A stretch of DNA of 64,000 bases from the NCBI GenBank assembly GCA_965228575.1, contig CBDDHW010000007.1:46775-110774 (forward strand), written 5' to 3'. The DNA comes from UBA11612 sp965228575 (GTDB lineage: Bacteria; Pseudomonadota; Alphaproteobacteria; Rhodospirillales; Rhodospirillaceae). Below the pieces are notes generated by a model, which was given only the letters and a program-made list of their open reading frames with translations, ran no database searches and was not told where the DNA came from. A program made the translations under genes and the position numbers. This document shows positions 26,325 to 36,087 of the stretch, piece by piece. Every line of letters starts with the position of its first letter. Positions within the stretch are counted from its first letter, which is position 1.

Positions 26325-27647
26325 ATGGATGGGGTCGTGAAAAGAAAGCCAAAGCGTCAGGATTTCTTGCATCAGACATCACAAATTCTGAGCGCGGCAA
26401 CGAACGGCATTGTCGCACTGGATGTTGAGGGTGTCATCACGCTGGCGAATCCGGCGGCCGCAGACTTATTGAACCGCGACATGGCGGCTATGACTGGTGT
26501 GAGTGTCCAGCGCGCGTTTGTCTATGGTAGCGGTCACGAGAATGCGGGTGACCCCCTTCCTCTGCTGTCCCAGCTTGAGTCCGGTCCTTACTATACTGAG
26601 CAGGAGGTGCATCTTGCGCGCAGTGACGGCGAAAGTTTTGAGGCGGAATACTCGATAGCACCGATTCGCGAAAACGGGAGCGTTTCAGGCTACGTCATTA
26701 CCTTCCACGACGTCACAGATCGCCTTAGGTCGGAGTCCGAGCTACGACTAGCAGCCGCGGTTTTTGACCATAGCCCTGAGGGTCTCGTGGTTGCGGACGC
26801 CCAGCAGCGGGTTACGAAGGTAAATCCCGCCTACGAACGGCTCGCCCACGTCGACGCGCAATCTATCGTTGGGCAAAACCTCGCCGATGTTCTTTTGGGA
26901 GGCGCGGATGCGTCGGGAGACGTGTTCGACAAGCTTGAGACTGAGGATCAAACGCAATGGGAGCAATGGTGCAATAATAAGCGTGGCAAGCGATACGCAG
27001 CGCGAATTTCCGTTGCAGTGGTCAAAGACGATTCGGGCGCAGTCCAACAATACGTGGCAATGGTGTCGGACATTACTCAACGGAAGCTGGATGAAGAAAA
27101 AATCACTTACCAGGCCAATTACGATCAACTCACGAATTTACCCAATAGAACCCTGTTTATGGACCGATTAACCAGACGTGTACTCGAAGGTAAGCGCTCC
27201 AAGACAAGTGTGGGTTTGATGTTTGTCGACCTTGATGGTTTTAAGGCGGTGAATGATACGCTTGGTCATGATGCTGGGGATCAGCTGCTCATTGAAGCAT
27301 CTCGCCGGCTAGAAAAATGTGTGCGCGAGGCTGATACCGTTGCGCGCCTGGGGGGTGACGAATTCACGGTCATTATGCCCCTGATAGATAATTTCGACGC
27401 GGCCGCTGTTGTCGCCGATCGTATTATTGCGTCCCTAGGGCAACCCTTCGATCTTGGGGGTCGTGAAGGTCGAATTTCAGCATCGATCGGCATTTCGATT
27501 CTGCCGGCCCAGGCGTCGACGGCCAGCGAGTTACTGCATAATGCGGATGTCGCCATGTACCAGGCCAAACGCTCTGGTAAAGCAAAATACGAGATCTACC
27601 GGCCTGAACTCGAGGAAACTGTTAAGGTCGCAGCCCGAGATTTGTAA
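26325..27647 (+). CDS. PAS-PAS-GGDEF diguanylate cyclase
   Basis: A 440-residue cytoplasmic signalling protein without membrane segments. The first PAS domain spans about residues 15-130, the second about 140-255 (FDHSPEGLVVADAQQRV), and a GGDEF domain lies at about 270-430 with NYDQLTNLPNR, DLDGFKAVNDTLGHDAGD and the intact signature RLGGDEFT. It should make c-di-GMP in response to a signal sensed by the PAS domains. The last residues stop soon after the GGDEF domain, so no EAL partner domain is attached. Confidence 0.92.
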   Translation: MDGVVKRKPKRQDFLHQTSQILSAATNGIVALDVEGVITLANPAAADLLNRDMAAMTGVSVQRAFVYGSGHENAGDPLPLLSQLESGPYYTEQEVHLARSDGESFEAEYSIAPIRENGSVSGYVITFHDVTDRLRSESELRLAAAVFDHSPEGLVVADAQQRVTKVNPAYERLAHVDAQSIVGQNLADVLLGGADASGDVFDKLETEDQTQWEQWCNNKRGKRYAARISVAVVKDDSGAVQQYVAMVSDITQRKLDEEKITYQANYDQLTNLPNRTLFMDRLTRRVLEGKRSKTSVGLMFVDLDGFKAVNDTLGHDAGDQLLIEASRRLEKCVREADTVARLGGDEFTVIMPLIDNFDAAAVVADRIIASLGQPFDLGGREGRISASIGISILPAQASTASELLHNADVAMYQAKRSGKAKYEIYRPELEETVKVAARDL

Positions 27648-27743
27648 CGCCGAATTGGTACTTGCAATCGAGGGCCTCGTCGGCCAAAAGCATCGCTCTA
27701 CGATGCCTTTTTCTCGCTGTCAGCGGGGCCCATATATTGAGGA

Positions 27744-29765
27744 ATGGTTGATCAGTCCCCCATGAAAGACACGGACTCCACTACCAAAATCGAGATTGAT
27801 CACACAGAGCTCGCCAATGCGATTCGCTTTTTAGCGGCAGATGCCGTTCAAAAGGCGAAATCCGGCCATCCTGGTATGCCTATGGGGATGGCGGATGTCG
27901 CAACCGTACTTTTTACGCAGTTTCTAAAATTCAACGCGGCTGATCCCAAGTGGCCCGACCGCGACCGGTTTGTTCTGTCTGCCGGTCATGGATCGATGCT
28001 GCTTTATGGCCTGATGTACCTGACCGGGTACCCGGACATGACCCTGGACCAGCTTAAAAATTTTCGCCAGTTAGGAAGCATCACGGCGGGTCATCCAGAG
28101 TTTGGTCATGCGTCTGGAGCCGAGACAACGACGGGCCCGCTGGGACAAGGGCTTGCTAATGCTGTGGGCATGGCGCTTGCGGAAAGGCTTCTTGCAGCGC
28201 GTTTTGGTGATGGACTGGTCAATCACTATACCTACGTTATCGCCGGGGACGGGTGCCTCATGGAGGGAATTAGCCATGAGGCAATCTCTCTCGCGGGCCA
28301 TTTAAAACTCAATAAGCTGATCGTTTTATTCGATGACAATCAAATAAGTATCGATGGACCGACAGACATGTCGGTCTCGGACGATCAACAAAAAAGGTTT
28401 GAAGCGTCCGGCTGGAATACGTGGGCGGTTGATGGTCATGATCCCAAGGCGATCGCAGCAGCAATTTCCAGCGCACAAGAAAGCGATAAACCCGCCATGA
28501 TTGCCTGCCGGACGGTCATTGGTTTTGGAGCGCCCACGCTCGCAGGTACAGCGAAAACTCATGGGGCGCCGCTTGGTGACGATGAAATCCAGGGCGCGCG
28601 GCAAAAACTCAATTGGTCTCACGCGCCCTTTGAAATCCCAGATGACGTCTTGATGGCGTGGCGCACAGCGGGATCGAGATCCGCGCAACTGCAAGTCGAA
28701 TGGGAATCCCGGATAGAGGCATTAGCCGCGGACCAGAAACGAGAATTCGCTCGATTGATGGCGGGTGATCTGCCGAAGGATTGGGACTCCGCCGTGCTCG
28801 ATGTCAAGAAGACCGCGTCAATGAACGCACCAAAGGCAGCGACGCGTCAGGCGTCGCAAACGGTCCTTGAAAAATTGACCGATGTAATCCCGGAAATGAT
28901 TGGGGGATCAGCGGATTTGACGGGGTCGAACAACACGAAGACCGCCGTGCTTTCTCCGATCACAGGATCAGATTACTCGGGTCGATATATCTATTACGGA
29001 GTACGCGAGCACGGAATGGCCGCGGCGATGAATGGTATGGCTTTGCACGGCGGCATCATACCTTACGGCGGAACATTCATGGTGTTCACAGACTATTGTC
29101 GCCCGTCGATCCGCCTATCGGCTCTCATGGGTCAGCGGGTGATCTACGTTATGACCCATGATTCCATTGGCTTGGGAGAAGATGGCCCGACCCATCAACC
29201 TGTTGAGCACTTGGCGGCATTGCGAGCTATTCCTAATCTTTTGGTGATGCGCCCGTGCGACACGGTCGAGACGGCAGAGTGTTGGGCGATCGCTACGGCT
29301 GAGCGGAATCGTCCGTCCATTCTAGCGCTGACGCGCCAAGGATTACCCACGGTGCGCGTTGACCATACCGATGAGAATTTGTGCTCAAAAGGCGGTTATG
29401 TTCTGCAGGAGGCAAGTGGAGCACGCCAAGCAACAATTATTGCCACCGGATCTGAAGTGTCTGTGGCCGTTGATGCACGCACCAAGCTCGAGGCCGAAGG
29501 CATTTCAACCGCCGTGGTTTCACTACCGTGCTGGGAATTGTTTGACGCGCAACCCGAAGACTATCGTCAGTGTGTCCTTGGCGAGGGCGCCGTGCGCGTG
29601 GCCATTGAAGCTGCGGGTGATTTTGGGTGGGATCGGTATGTTGGTTCGAATGGCACCATGATCGGCATGCGTGGCTTCGGTGCGTCAGCCCCTGCGCCGG
29701 ATCTGTATAAACACTTCGGAATTACGGCTGAGGCGGTCATCGATGCCATCAAAGCGCGTCTTTAG
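27744..29765 (+). CDS. tkt: Transketolase
   Basis: Transfers two-carbon units between sugar phosphates in the pentose phosphate pathway, with thiamine diphosphate and magnesium. The 673-residue protein is full length. The cofactor motif GDGCLMEGISHEA, SGHPGMPMG near the start, the GPLGQG loop and the pyrimidine-domain GVREHGMAAAMNG segment are all visible. Two in-frame ATG codons lie close together (27744 and 27762), and neither has ideal Shine-Dalgarno spacing. The rpe gene follows after 12 bases. Confidence 0.96.
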   Translation: MVDQSPMKDTDSTTKIEIDHTELANAIRFLAADAVQKAKSGHPGMPMGMADVATVLFTQFLKFNAADPKWPDRDRFVLSAGHGSMLLYGLMYLTGYPDMTLDQLKNFRQLGSITAGHPEFGHASGAETTTGPLGQGLANAVGMALAERLLAARFGDGLVNHYTYVIAGDGCLMEGISHEAISLAGHLKLNKLIVLFDDNQISIDGPTDMSVSDDQQKRFEASGWNTWAVDGHDPKAIAAAISSAQESDKPAMIACRTVIGFGAPTLAGTAKTHGAPLGDDEIQGARQKLNWSHAPFEIPDDVLMAWRTAGSRSAQLQVEWESRIEALAADQKREFARLMAGDLPKDWDSAVLDVKKTASMNAPKAATRQASQTVLEKLTDVIPEMIGGSADLTGSNNTKTAVLSPITGSDYSGRYIYYGVREHGMAAAMNGMALHGGIIPYGGTFMVFTDYCRPSIRLSALMGQRVIYVMTHDSIGLGEDGPTHQPVEHLAALRAIPNLLVMRPCDTVETAECWAIATAERNRPSILALTRQGLPTVRVDHTDENLCSKGGYVLQEASGARQATIIATGSEVSVAVDARTKLEAEGISTAVVSLPCWELFDAQPEDYRQCVLGEGAVRVAIEAAGDFGWDRYVGSNGTMIGMRGFGASAPAPDLYKHFGITAEAVIDAIKARL

Positions 29766-29777
29766 AGGTTAGAAAAA

Positions 29778-30428
29778 ATGGCCGTCAAGATTGCTCCAAG
29801 TATCCTGTCGGCGGACTTTGCCAAGTTGGGTGAAGAAGTGAAGGCGGTCGACGCGGCAGGTGCTGACTACATACATGTCGACGTCATGGACGGGCATTTC
29901 GTGCCAAATATCACCATCGGACCATTGGTGGTAAAGGCGCTGAGGTCTTGCTCAAAGAAAATCTTCGATGTTCATCTGATGATTGCGCCTGTCGACCCTT
30001 ATATAGGCGCATTTGCAGATGCGGGAGCAGATATAATCACCGTACATGCTGAGGCGGGTCCACATCTGGACCGATCCCTTCAGGTCATCAAATCGCTAGG
30101 GAAGAAAGCAGGTGTGTCTTTAAATCCATCCACGCCAGCGGCAGCAGTTGAGCATGTTCTTGATAAGGTCGATTTGATTTTGGTGATGACCGTCAATCCT
30201 GGATTTGGCGGACAGTCATTTATAGAAGCCCAGATCGACAAGATCAGTACTCTCCGCAAGATGATCGGTGATCGACCCATTGAGCTTGAAGTTGACGGCG
30301 GTATCAATCCGAAGACGGCGGTCCAGTGCGTCGCGGCGGGCGCGGATGTTCTAGTGGCGGGAACGGCTGTTTTTGGCAGCAGCGACTATGCAGCGAATAT
30401 CGCCAGTTTGCGGCCTGATCCCAAGTAA
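29778..30428 (+). CDS. rpe: Ribulose-phosphate 3-epimerase
   Basis: Interconverts ribulose 5-phosphate and xylulose 5-phosphate, the donor for transketolase, so pairing with tkt makes metabolic sense. The 216-residue TIM barrel shows SILSADFAKLGEE, HVDVMDGHFVPN with metal-binding His and Asp, HLMI, MTVNPGFGGQ and EVDGGI. The two genes are probably one operon. Confidence 0.96.
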   Translation: MAVKIAPSILSADFAKLGEEVKAVDAAGADYIHVDVMDGHFVPNITIGPLVVKALRSCSKKIFDVHLMIAPVDPYIGAFADAGADIITVHAEAGPHLDRSLQVIKSLGKKAGVSLNPSTPAAAVEHVLDKVDLILVMTVNPGFGGQSFIEAQIDKISTLRKMIGDRPIELEVDGGINPKTAVQCVAAGADVLVAGTAVFGSSDYAANIASLRPDPK

Positions 30429-30489
30429 CCCACCTAATATGTTGCTGAATCATTACATGACGTGCGCAAGGCCAAAATCTGGAGACAGT

Positions 30490-30518
30490 CTGCAATAAAA
30501 CCTTCATAATTCTGTCAC
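30490..30518 (+). promoter_or_regulatory. Pho box (three half-sites) upstream of pstS
   Basis: Seven-base half-sites spaced every 11 bases: CTGCAAT (30490), CCTTCAT (30501) and CTGTCAC (30512), separated by AAAA and AATT. They match the PhoB consensus CTGTCAT-N4-CTGTCAT, the last half-site best. This lies 69 bases before the pstS start and indicates control by PhoB, whose gene ends the operon. Confidence 0.85.
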
Positions 30519-30586
30519 AAAAGGTTAGGGGTCCCCCGATATTCATGGCGTGTCTTCTAGATCCTTCCAAAGAACGGAGAAGTTAC

Positions 30587-31558
30587 ATGCAATGGAAAGT
30601 CACAAGCGCGGTTATCGTGGCGAGCTGCCTGGTGGCCCTTCCAGTGGCGGCGGTCGACGTTGATCCCACCCTGAAGGTTTATTCAAAGTCCTCTGGCATT
30701 GAGGGCAACTTGAAATCTATCGGCTCGGACACCTTGAACAATCTGATGACGCTCTGGACCGAGGGCTTCAGAAAAGAATATCCCAACGTAAAAATCGAAA
30801 TAGAAGGAAAGGGGTCTGGTACGGCCCCGCCGGCCCTTATCGCCGGTACGGCTCAATTCGGTCCAATGTCCCGCCCCATGAAATCCGTCGAGGTTGACGA
30901 TTTCGAGAAAAACTACGGGTACAAACCAACTCCGTTCCGTGCAGCTGTCGATGCGTTGGCTGTTTTTGTTCACAAAGATAACCCAATTCAATGTTTGTCG
31001 CTTGCGCAAGTCGACGCGATCTTCTCGAAGACAAGGAAGCTTGGTTTAGAGAGTGAAGCCGTTACATGGGGTGATGTCGGATTGACCGGCGAATGGGCAT
31101 CTCGTCCAATCTCTGTGTATGGCCGCAATTCTGCGTCCGGCACTTACGGATATTTCAAAGAGGTCGCTCTCGCTGACGGCGACTACAAAGATAGTGTTAA
31201 AGAGCAGCCCGGCTCGTCCGCCGTTGTGCAAGGTGTTGCGACAGACAAGTACTCGATCGGATATTCCGGTGTGGGATACAAGACGGCTGACGTGCGATCT
31301 GTACCGATCTCGGCCGACGTAGGTGGTGAATGTTTTGATGCGACAGCTGAGGCGGCCTATGAAGGCCAATACCCGATCGCTCGGTTCTTGTACGTCTACA
31401 TGAATAAAAAACCTGGCGCGGCGCTTGATCCGTTGCGCGGCGAATTTGTGAAATTTGTTTTGTCGCAGCAAGGCCAGGAAGCTGTAGTGAAGGATGGATA
31501 TTTCCCAATTCCGTCTGCAGTCGCCAATCAAGACTTGGAGGCGTTTGAACTGAATTAA
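30587..31558 (+). CDS. pstS: Phosphate ABC transporter, substrate-binding protein
   Basis: Periplasmic phosphate-binding protein of the high-affinity Pst importer. The 323-residue precursor has a signal peptide to about residue 20 (cleavage after VAAVD region). Ligand-binding segments typical of PstS are GSDTLNNL, GKGSGTAPPALIAG and GRNSASGTYGYFKE. The ATG at 30587 is preceded by ACGGAGAAG. It is induced by phosphate limitation judging by the Pho box upstream. A hairpin and T run after the gene probably lower expression of the rest of the operon. Confidence 0.94.
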   Translation: MQWKVTSAVIVASCLVALPVAAVDVDPTLKVYSKSSGIEGNLKSIGSDTLNNLMTLWTEGFRKEYPNVKIEIEGKGSGTAPPALIAGTAQFGPMSRPMKSVEVDDFEKNYGYKPTPFRAAVDALAVFVHKDNPIQCLSLAQVDAIFSKTRKLGLESEAVTWGDVGLTGEWASRPISVYGRNSASGTYGYFKEVALADGDYKDSVKEQPGSSAVVQGVATDKYSIGYSGVGYKTADVRSVPISADVGGECFDATAEAAYEGQYPIARFLYVYMNKKPGAALDPLRGEFVKFVLSQQGQEAVVKDGYFPIPSAVANQDLEAFELN

Positions 31559-31583
31559 GCTTGGTAAATTCGCGGAAAATCGG

Positions 31584-31625
31584 CGCCGGTGCCCTTTAGG
31601 GGTGCCGGCGTCATTTCCTTTTTTG
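31584..31625 (+). terminator. Terminator or attenuator between pstS and pstC
   Basis: CGCCGGTGCCC pairs with GGGTGCCGGCG (two G-T wobbles) around a five-base loop, then a T-rich stretch ending in six T. Its position after pstS fits partial termination, giving more binding protein than permease. Confidence 0.8.
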
Positions 31626-31685
31626 GATACACGTTAGATTTGAATATGAACTGGCTTTTTGAAGGCCGCTAAGGGACGAAAAAAA

Positions 31686-34325
31686 TTGTCATCTGAGATT
31701 GCCGAGTCTGGTCAAAAAAGCGATCCATCGAAGAGTGTGTTGCCCCATCGGCGATCCATGACGACGGCGCGATCGGTTATCTTGGCCGACAAAACGGCAG
31801 ATTGGACCATTCGTATCGGCGGCATCGGCGTCATTGTCGCCGTCTTTGGCATCATGGTGTTTTTAGCCCAAGTTGTGGTGCCGTTGTTTACAGGGGCGTC
31901 ATCGGAAGACGTTTCCGTCACGACGCCGCCCGCGGGAGACCGTGGTCTCCTTATGAATAAGCTTGATGAATATAAGGCGCTTTCTGTGTCGGTTGACGAG
32001 ATGGGCGAAGTGCATGCCTTTCATGTGAAGACCGGCACTCAAATCGATATGCCAACTTTCGAGCTTGAAGGGAAAGTGCCCACGGCATTTGCACGAACAT
32101 TGAATGGTCGCGATCTCGCATTCGGATTTGAAGACGGCACGTTGCGCCTGGGGGCGTTAAAGGTTGGCGGAGCGGTGTTCAGCGCGCAGCAGATGCCTGC
32201 CGGATTAAGAGAGTTGAATGAGGTTGATCTTACCGACGGGAAGTCCATCTTCACGCGCGTTGCCGGCGATCAAATTCGCCGCGTGTCAGTCGACATTGAA
32301 TTAGAAGACGCGCAGCAAATTGCCCCAGAGGGTACCGCGATTGTCGCAATTGACTACCGGCTCGGTGGAACGTTAGAGCGCCCAACGAAATCTTTCGTGA
32401 CCGTCGATGCTGAAGGGATCGCGCGACTGAGCCGCGCAGAGTCGCGCACGAACATGTTGACGGGCCGAACGACGACGACTCTGTCGTCCTCGGAGTTGCC
32501 TGGACTTCCTCAGGGGGTCCAGGTCTACGACATCTTGATGACCGACAATGCCGATCAAGTGTACGTGGTTGATCGGGGCGGCGTGATCTATCGCTATGAT
32601 ACGCGTAATTTTAGAAACCCTACTCTTGCAGAAACCACAGATCTTCTTCCTGACAACGTGGTGGTTGGAGCGATCCGATTTTTAATTGGAGAGCAGTCTT
32701 TGGTTGTCGCGGGGTCTGATGGGTCTGTAAATGTTTATTTCCGGCTGCAGGTGTCCGGGTCTCCAACGACTGACGGCTTTGTTTTAACGAAGGCTCATAC
32801 TCTTGAATCACACGGGTCTGGCGTGGTGGCCATGGATGCGAGTCAGCGCGGAAAGATGTTTGTTACCGCTGACGACAATGGTCAAATTTGGCTGCGCCAT
32901 TCAACCAGCGAACAAGTACTGCTTAAATTGATGCCCCCAATTTCGCCTGCTCGGTACGCGACCGTGTCGTTCGCACCGCGCGGGGACGGTATTCTGGCGC
33001 TTACTGAAGACGGAGCGGCTTTCGCGTGGGATATTCACGCTCCACACCCAGAAACAACTTTGCAAACCATCTTCGGAAAAGTTTGGTACGAAGGGTATCC
33101 AGAGCCTAGCTATACGTGGCAGTCATCGTCTGGTACGGATGCGTTCGAGCCGAAGTTTTCGCTCATTCCGCTTATCTTTGGGACCATTAAGGCCACCGTT
33201 TATTCATTGCTGTTCGCCATTCCTATTGCTTTGGGCGCCGCGATCTACACCTCTGAGTTTGTACATCACCGCGTTCGCTCCGTTGTCAAACCGACAATGG
33301 AATTGATGGCGTCGTTGCCGTCGGTTGTTTTGGGATTTATCGCAGCCTTGATTTTGGCGCCAATCGTTGAAACGTGGATCGCTGCAGTAATCCTGGCGTT
33401 CGTTGTAATCCCTGCAGGGTTATTTTTCAGCGCCTACTTGTGGCAGTTGTTGCCGAATCCCTTGGCGCTGCGATGGGGTGGCCTGCCCAAATTCGCGCTG
33501 ATGTTTGTGTCAGTATTCATATTTGGTTACGCGGCATATATCGCCGGTCCGAGCTTCGAAGTTTTGTTCTTCGCCGGAGACCTCAAGGCGTGGGCAAATG
33601 GTGATATTGGATCAAGCGTGCCGGTGACCTTGCTCCTGATTTTTCCATTTGTGTTTATGGCCGTGTTTATCGCGTCTGAAGGCGTGGTGACGAGACTATT
33701 TGGGGAAATCTTGCGCGGTTCCAACCGTGTTCAAGCTGGCTTAACCGATTTCGCACGCTGGGTCGCAACCTTGATTGTCGGAGGCGCGATTAGCTTTGCG
33801 ATCGCCCAAACGCTCGTTGGGTTAGGTTTAGACCCGCGCGGTGGTGTGGTTGATACGTATGTCCAGCGCAACACCCTAATTGTCGGGTTTGCGATGGGTT
33901 TTGCGGTTATTCCCATCATTTACACAATTGCCGAGGATGCCTTGAACTCGGTTCCGGAACATTTGCGCGCGGCAAGTTTGGGGTGCGGTGCAACGCCATG
34001 GCAAACCGCAGTGAGCATTATTCTCCCGACGGCAATGAGCGGCGTGTTCTCCGCAATCATGGTCGGTATGGGTCGTGCGGTCGGCGAAACCATGATTGTG
34101 GTTATGGCGGCCGGAAATACGCCCTTACTTGAATGGAACATTTTTAATGGCTTGCGCGCTTTGTCAGCCAATATCGCGGTCGAACTTCCAGAGGCGGTCA
34201 GAGACTCTACACTTTATCGCATGTTGTTTTTGGCGGCGCTGACTTTGTTTGTCATCACATTCGTTGTAAATACGGCTGCGGAAGTCGTACGCCAACGTTT
34301 TCGTAAGCGTACAGCGCAGTTGTAG
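31686..34325 (+). CDS. pstC: Phosphate ABC transporter permease PstC, enlarged
   Basis: Inner-membrane permease subunit of the Pst phosphate importer. At about 880 residues it is far longer than the 300-residue E. coli protein. One helix near the N-terminus (IGGIGVIVAVFGIMVFL) is followed by about 420 periplasmic residues with repeated beta-rich units (for example SLVVAGSDGSVNVYFR and FVTADDNGQIWLRHS, WD40-like), then the usual permease domain from about residue 500 with the binding-protein-dependent transport loop (EHLRAASLGCGATPWQTA). Large PstC proteins of this kind are known in Pseudomonas and relatives. The start is uncertain: TTG 31686 has AAGGGA upstream, and an ATG at 31758 is also in frame. 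Confidence 0.9.
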   Translation: MSSEIAESGQKSDPSKSVLPHRRSMTTARSVILADKTADWTIRIGGIGVIVAVFGIMVFLAQVVVPLFTGASSEDVSVTTPPAGDRGLLMNKLDEYKALSVSVDEMGEVHAFHVKTGTQIDMPTFELEGKVPTAFARTLNGRDLAFGFEDGTLRLGALKVGGAVFSAQQMPAGLRELNEVDLTDGKSIFTRVAGDQIRRVSVDIELEDAQQIAPEGTAIVAIDYRLGGTLERPTKSFVTVDAEGIARLSRAESRTNMLTGRTTTTLSSSELPGLPQGVQVYDILMTDNADQVYVVDRGGVIYRYDTRNFRNPTLAETTDLLPDNVVVGAIRFLIGEQSLVVAGSDGSVNVYFRLQVSGSPTTDGFVLTKAHTLESHGSGVVAMDASQRGKMFVTADDNGQIWLRHSTSEQVLLKLMPPISPARYATVSFAPRGDGILALTEDGAAFAWDIHAPHPETTLQTIFGKVWYEGYPEPSYTWQSSSGTDAFEPKFSLIPLIFGTIKATVYSLLFAIPIALGAAIYTSEFVHHRVRSVVKPTMELMASLPSVVLGFIAALILAPIVETWIAAVILAFVVIPAGLFFSAYLWQLLPNPLALRWGGLPKFALMFVSVFIFGYAAYIAGPSFEVLFFAGDLKAWANGDIGSSVPVTLLLIFPFVFMAVFIASEGVVTRLFGEILRGSNRVQAGLTDFARWVATLIVGGAISFAIAQTLVGLGLDPRGGVVDTYVQRNTLIVGFAMGFAVIPIIYTIAEDALNSVPEHLRAASLGCGATPWQTAVSIILPTAMSGVFSAIMVGMGRAVGETMIVVMAAGNTPLLEWNIFNGLRALSANIAVELPEAVRDSTLYRMLFLAALTLFVITFVVNTAAEVVRQRFRKRTAQL

Positions 34326-34336
34326 GGGATCTGAAC

Positions 34337-36076
34337 GTGAATACGCAAACCCCTGGCGCCACAACCACCGATACACCAGTGCAGTCATATTCGACGGCGA
34401 TTCGCCGAACTGATTTGCGGTCGCGGGGTGAGCCCGCCCTTTGGAGCTTAGGTGGGGCGCTTGCCATTGGCGTGATTATGATTATCGGGTTTTTGCTCCT
34501 CGTCCTTTGGAACGGGATTGTGACTTTTGTTCCCAAGCCGATCGCGCTTGTCACAGAGATTGATGGACGTTTAACCGCCGGTGAGCCCTTTCGTTCAGAA
34601 ACCTTCAGGCCGGACCCCCAGACTCTTGCGCGCCTTTCGCCTGAATGGCTGGCGCAGATAGAATCGGAAGACGGGTATGCTCACAGAACCTTGTACCGCG
34701 TCGGAAATTTCGATCTCTACAATGAAGATTTTCGTTGGGTCTCTGATTTCTCGGTACGCACGATTGAATACCCAGAAGATTTAGCGTTTGTGGAGCGTCT
34801 CGAATGGGGACCATTCGTTGGAACTGTGACCAGTTTTAGGGTTGATGGAGTTGAGCACACATTTACGTCCTTCGATGATCCGGATTTTCAATCTGCCCAT
34901 GAAACTTCGCGCGAGCGGTGGAGGGAAATTTCCGATATTGAGCAGCACCAAATAGGCGCAATCAACTACGAGTTGGAGCAAGAACGACTAAATTTACGTC
35001 GAATAGAATTGGAGTCTGGCGTCAACAGTCCAGAATATACCGCAGCCCAAACCGAGCTTGTCGAACGCGATGCTGTCTTGCAGCAGGAGTACCAGGTGCT
35101 CGCGGAGCAAGTGCTAGAGATGCGCCGCCAAAATGCCTTGAATACGCTGACGCTGGCCGAAATAGGCGATGAGGAAACAACAATTGAGTTTTCAGAACTT
35201 GTGCGTGCGTATGCGGCAAATGATCTGAACTTTTTTGAATCAACGGCTGTTTATTTATCCAGATGGTGGGAGTTTCTTTCCGACGAGCCGCGTGAAGCAA
35301 ATACCGAAGGCGGAGTATTTCCGGCAATATTTGGAACGGCTGCGATGACGCTTCTCATGGTGATTGCGGTTACACCCTTTGGCGTGATTACAGCACTTTA
35401 TCTACGTGAATATGCAAAGCAAGGGCGCCTTGTTTCGTTTGTCCGTATTTCCGTAAACAACCTGGCCGGTGTTCCGTCTATTGTGTACGGTGTGTTTGGG
35501 CTCGGGTTTTTCGCATACGTCCTTGGCGGTTCCATTGACGCATTGTTTTATGCGGAGCGTCTTCCCAATCCGACATTTGGAACTGGAGGGTTGCTATGGG
35601 CGTCCCTTACGCTTGCTCTTCTGACGGTTCCTGTCGTTATTGTTGCAACGGAAGAGGCGCTTGCCGCGGTCCCGCGGTCTGTGCGCGAGGGCTCGCTCGC
35701 GTGCGGGGCATCGAAATGGCAAACTATTCGTTACATCGTATTACCACGCGCGATGCCTGGGATTATGACCGGCGTCATACTCGCAATGGCGCGTGGTGCT
35801 GGTGAGGTTGCGCCATTGATGTTGGTGGGTGTTGTCAAACTCGCACCCGAGCTTCCCATCGACAGTTACTTTCCGTTCGTGCATCTGGAACGCAGCTTTA
35901 TGCACTTGGGCTTTCATATTTACGACGTTGGGTTTCAGTCTCGGAATGCTGAAGCTGGGAAACCGATGGTATTCGTTACAACGATGCTTCTCATAGCGTT
36001 GATTGGGGCGATGAACGCGACGGCGATTGTTATTCGCAACCGGTTGAAACGTAAGTTCACCGGTAGTCAGTTTTAG
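34337..36076 (+). CDS. pstA: Phosphate ABC transporter permease PstA, enlarged
   Basis: Second permease subunit, 579 residues compared with about 300 in E. coli. One N-terminal helix (about 37-60) precedes a periplasmic segment of some 270 residues, whose part at about 200-265 is rich in Glu, Gln and Leu and looks like a coiled coil. The permease domain starts near residue 330 and contains the conserved loop PRSVREGSLACGASKWQT. It begins 11 bases after pstC. The added domains of PstC and PstA are likely to contact each other in the periplasm, which is inference. Confidence 0.92.
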   Translation: MNTQTPGATTTDTPVQSYSTAIRRTDLRSRGEPALWSLGGALAIGVIMIIGFLLLVLWNGIVTFVPKPIALVTEIDGRLTAGEPFRSETFRPDPQTLARLSPEWLAQIESEDGYAHRTLYRVGNFDLYNEDFRWVSDFSVRTIEYPEDLAFVERLEWGPFVGTVTSFRVDGVEHTFTSFDDPDFQSAHETSRERWREISDIEQHQIGAINYELEQERLNLRRIELESGVNSPEYTAAQTELVERDAVLQQEYQVLAEQVLEMRRQNALNTLTLAEIGDEETTIEFSELVRAYAANDLNFFESTAVYLSRWWEFLSDEPREANTEGGVFPAIFGTAAMTLLMVIAVTPFGVITALYLREYAKQGRLVSFVRISVNNLAGVPSIVYGVFGLGFFAYVLGGSIDALFYAERLPNPTFGTGGLLWASLTLALLTVPVVIVATEEALAAVPRSVREGSLACGASKWQTIRYIVLPRAMPGIMTGVILAMARGAGEVAPLMLVGVVKLAPELPIDSYFPFVHLERSFMHLGFHIYDVGFQSRNAEAGKPMVFVTTMLLIALIGAMNATAIVIRNRLKRKFTGSQF

Positions 36077-36087
36077 GGAGTGGTGCG

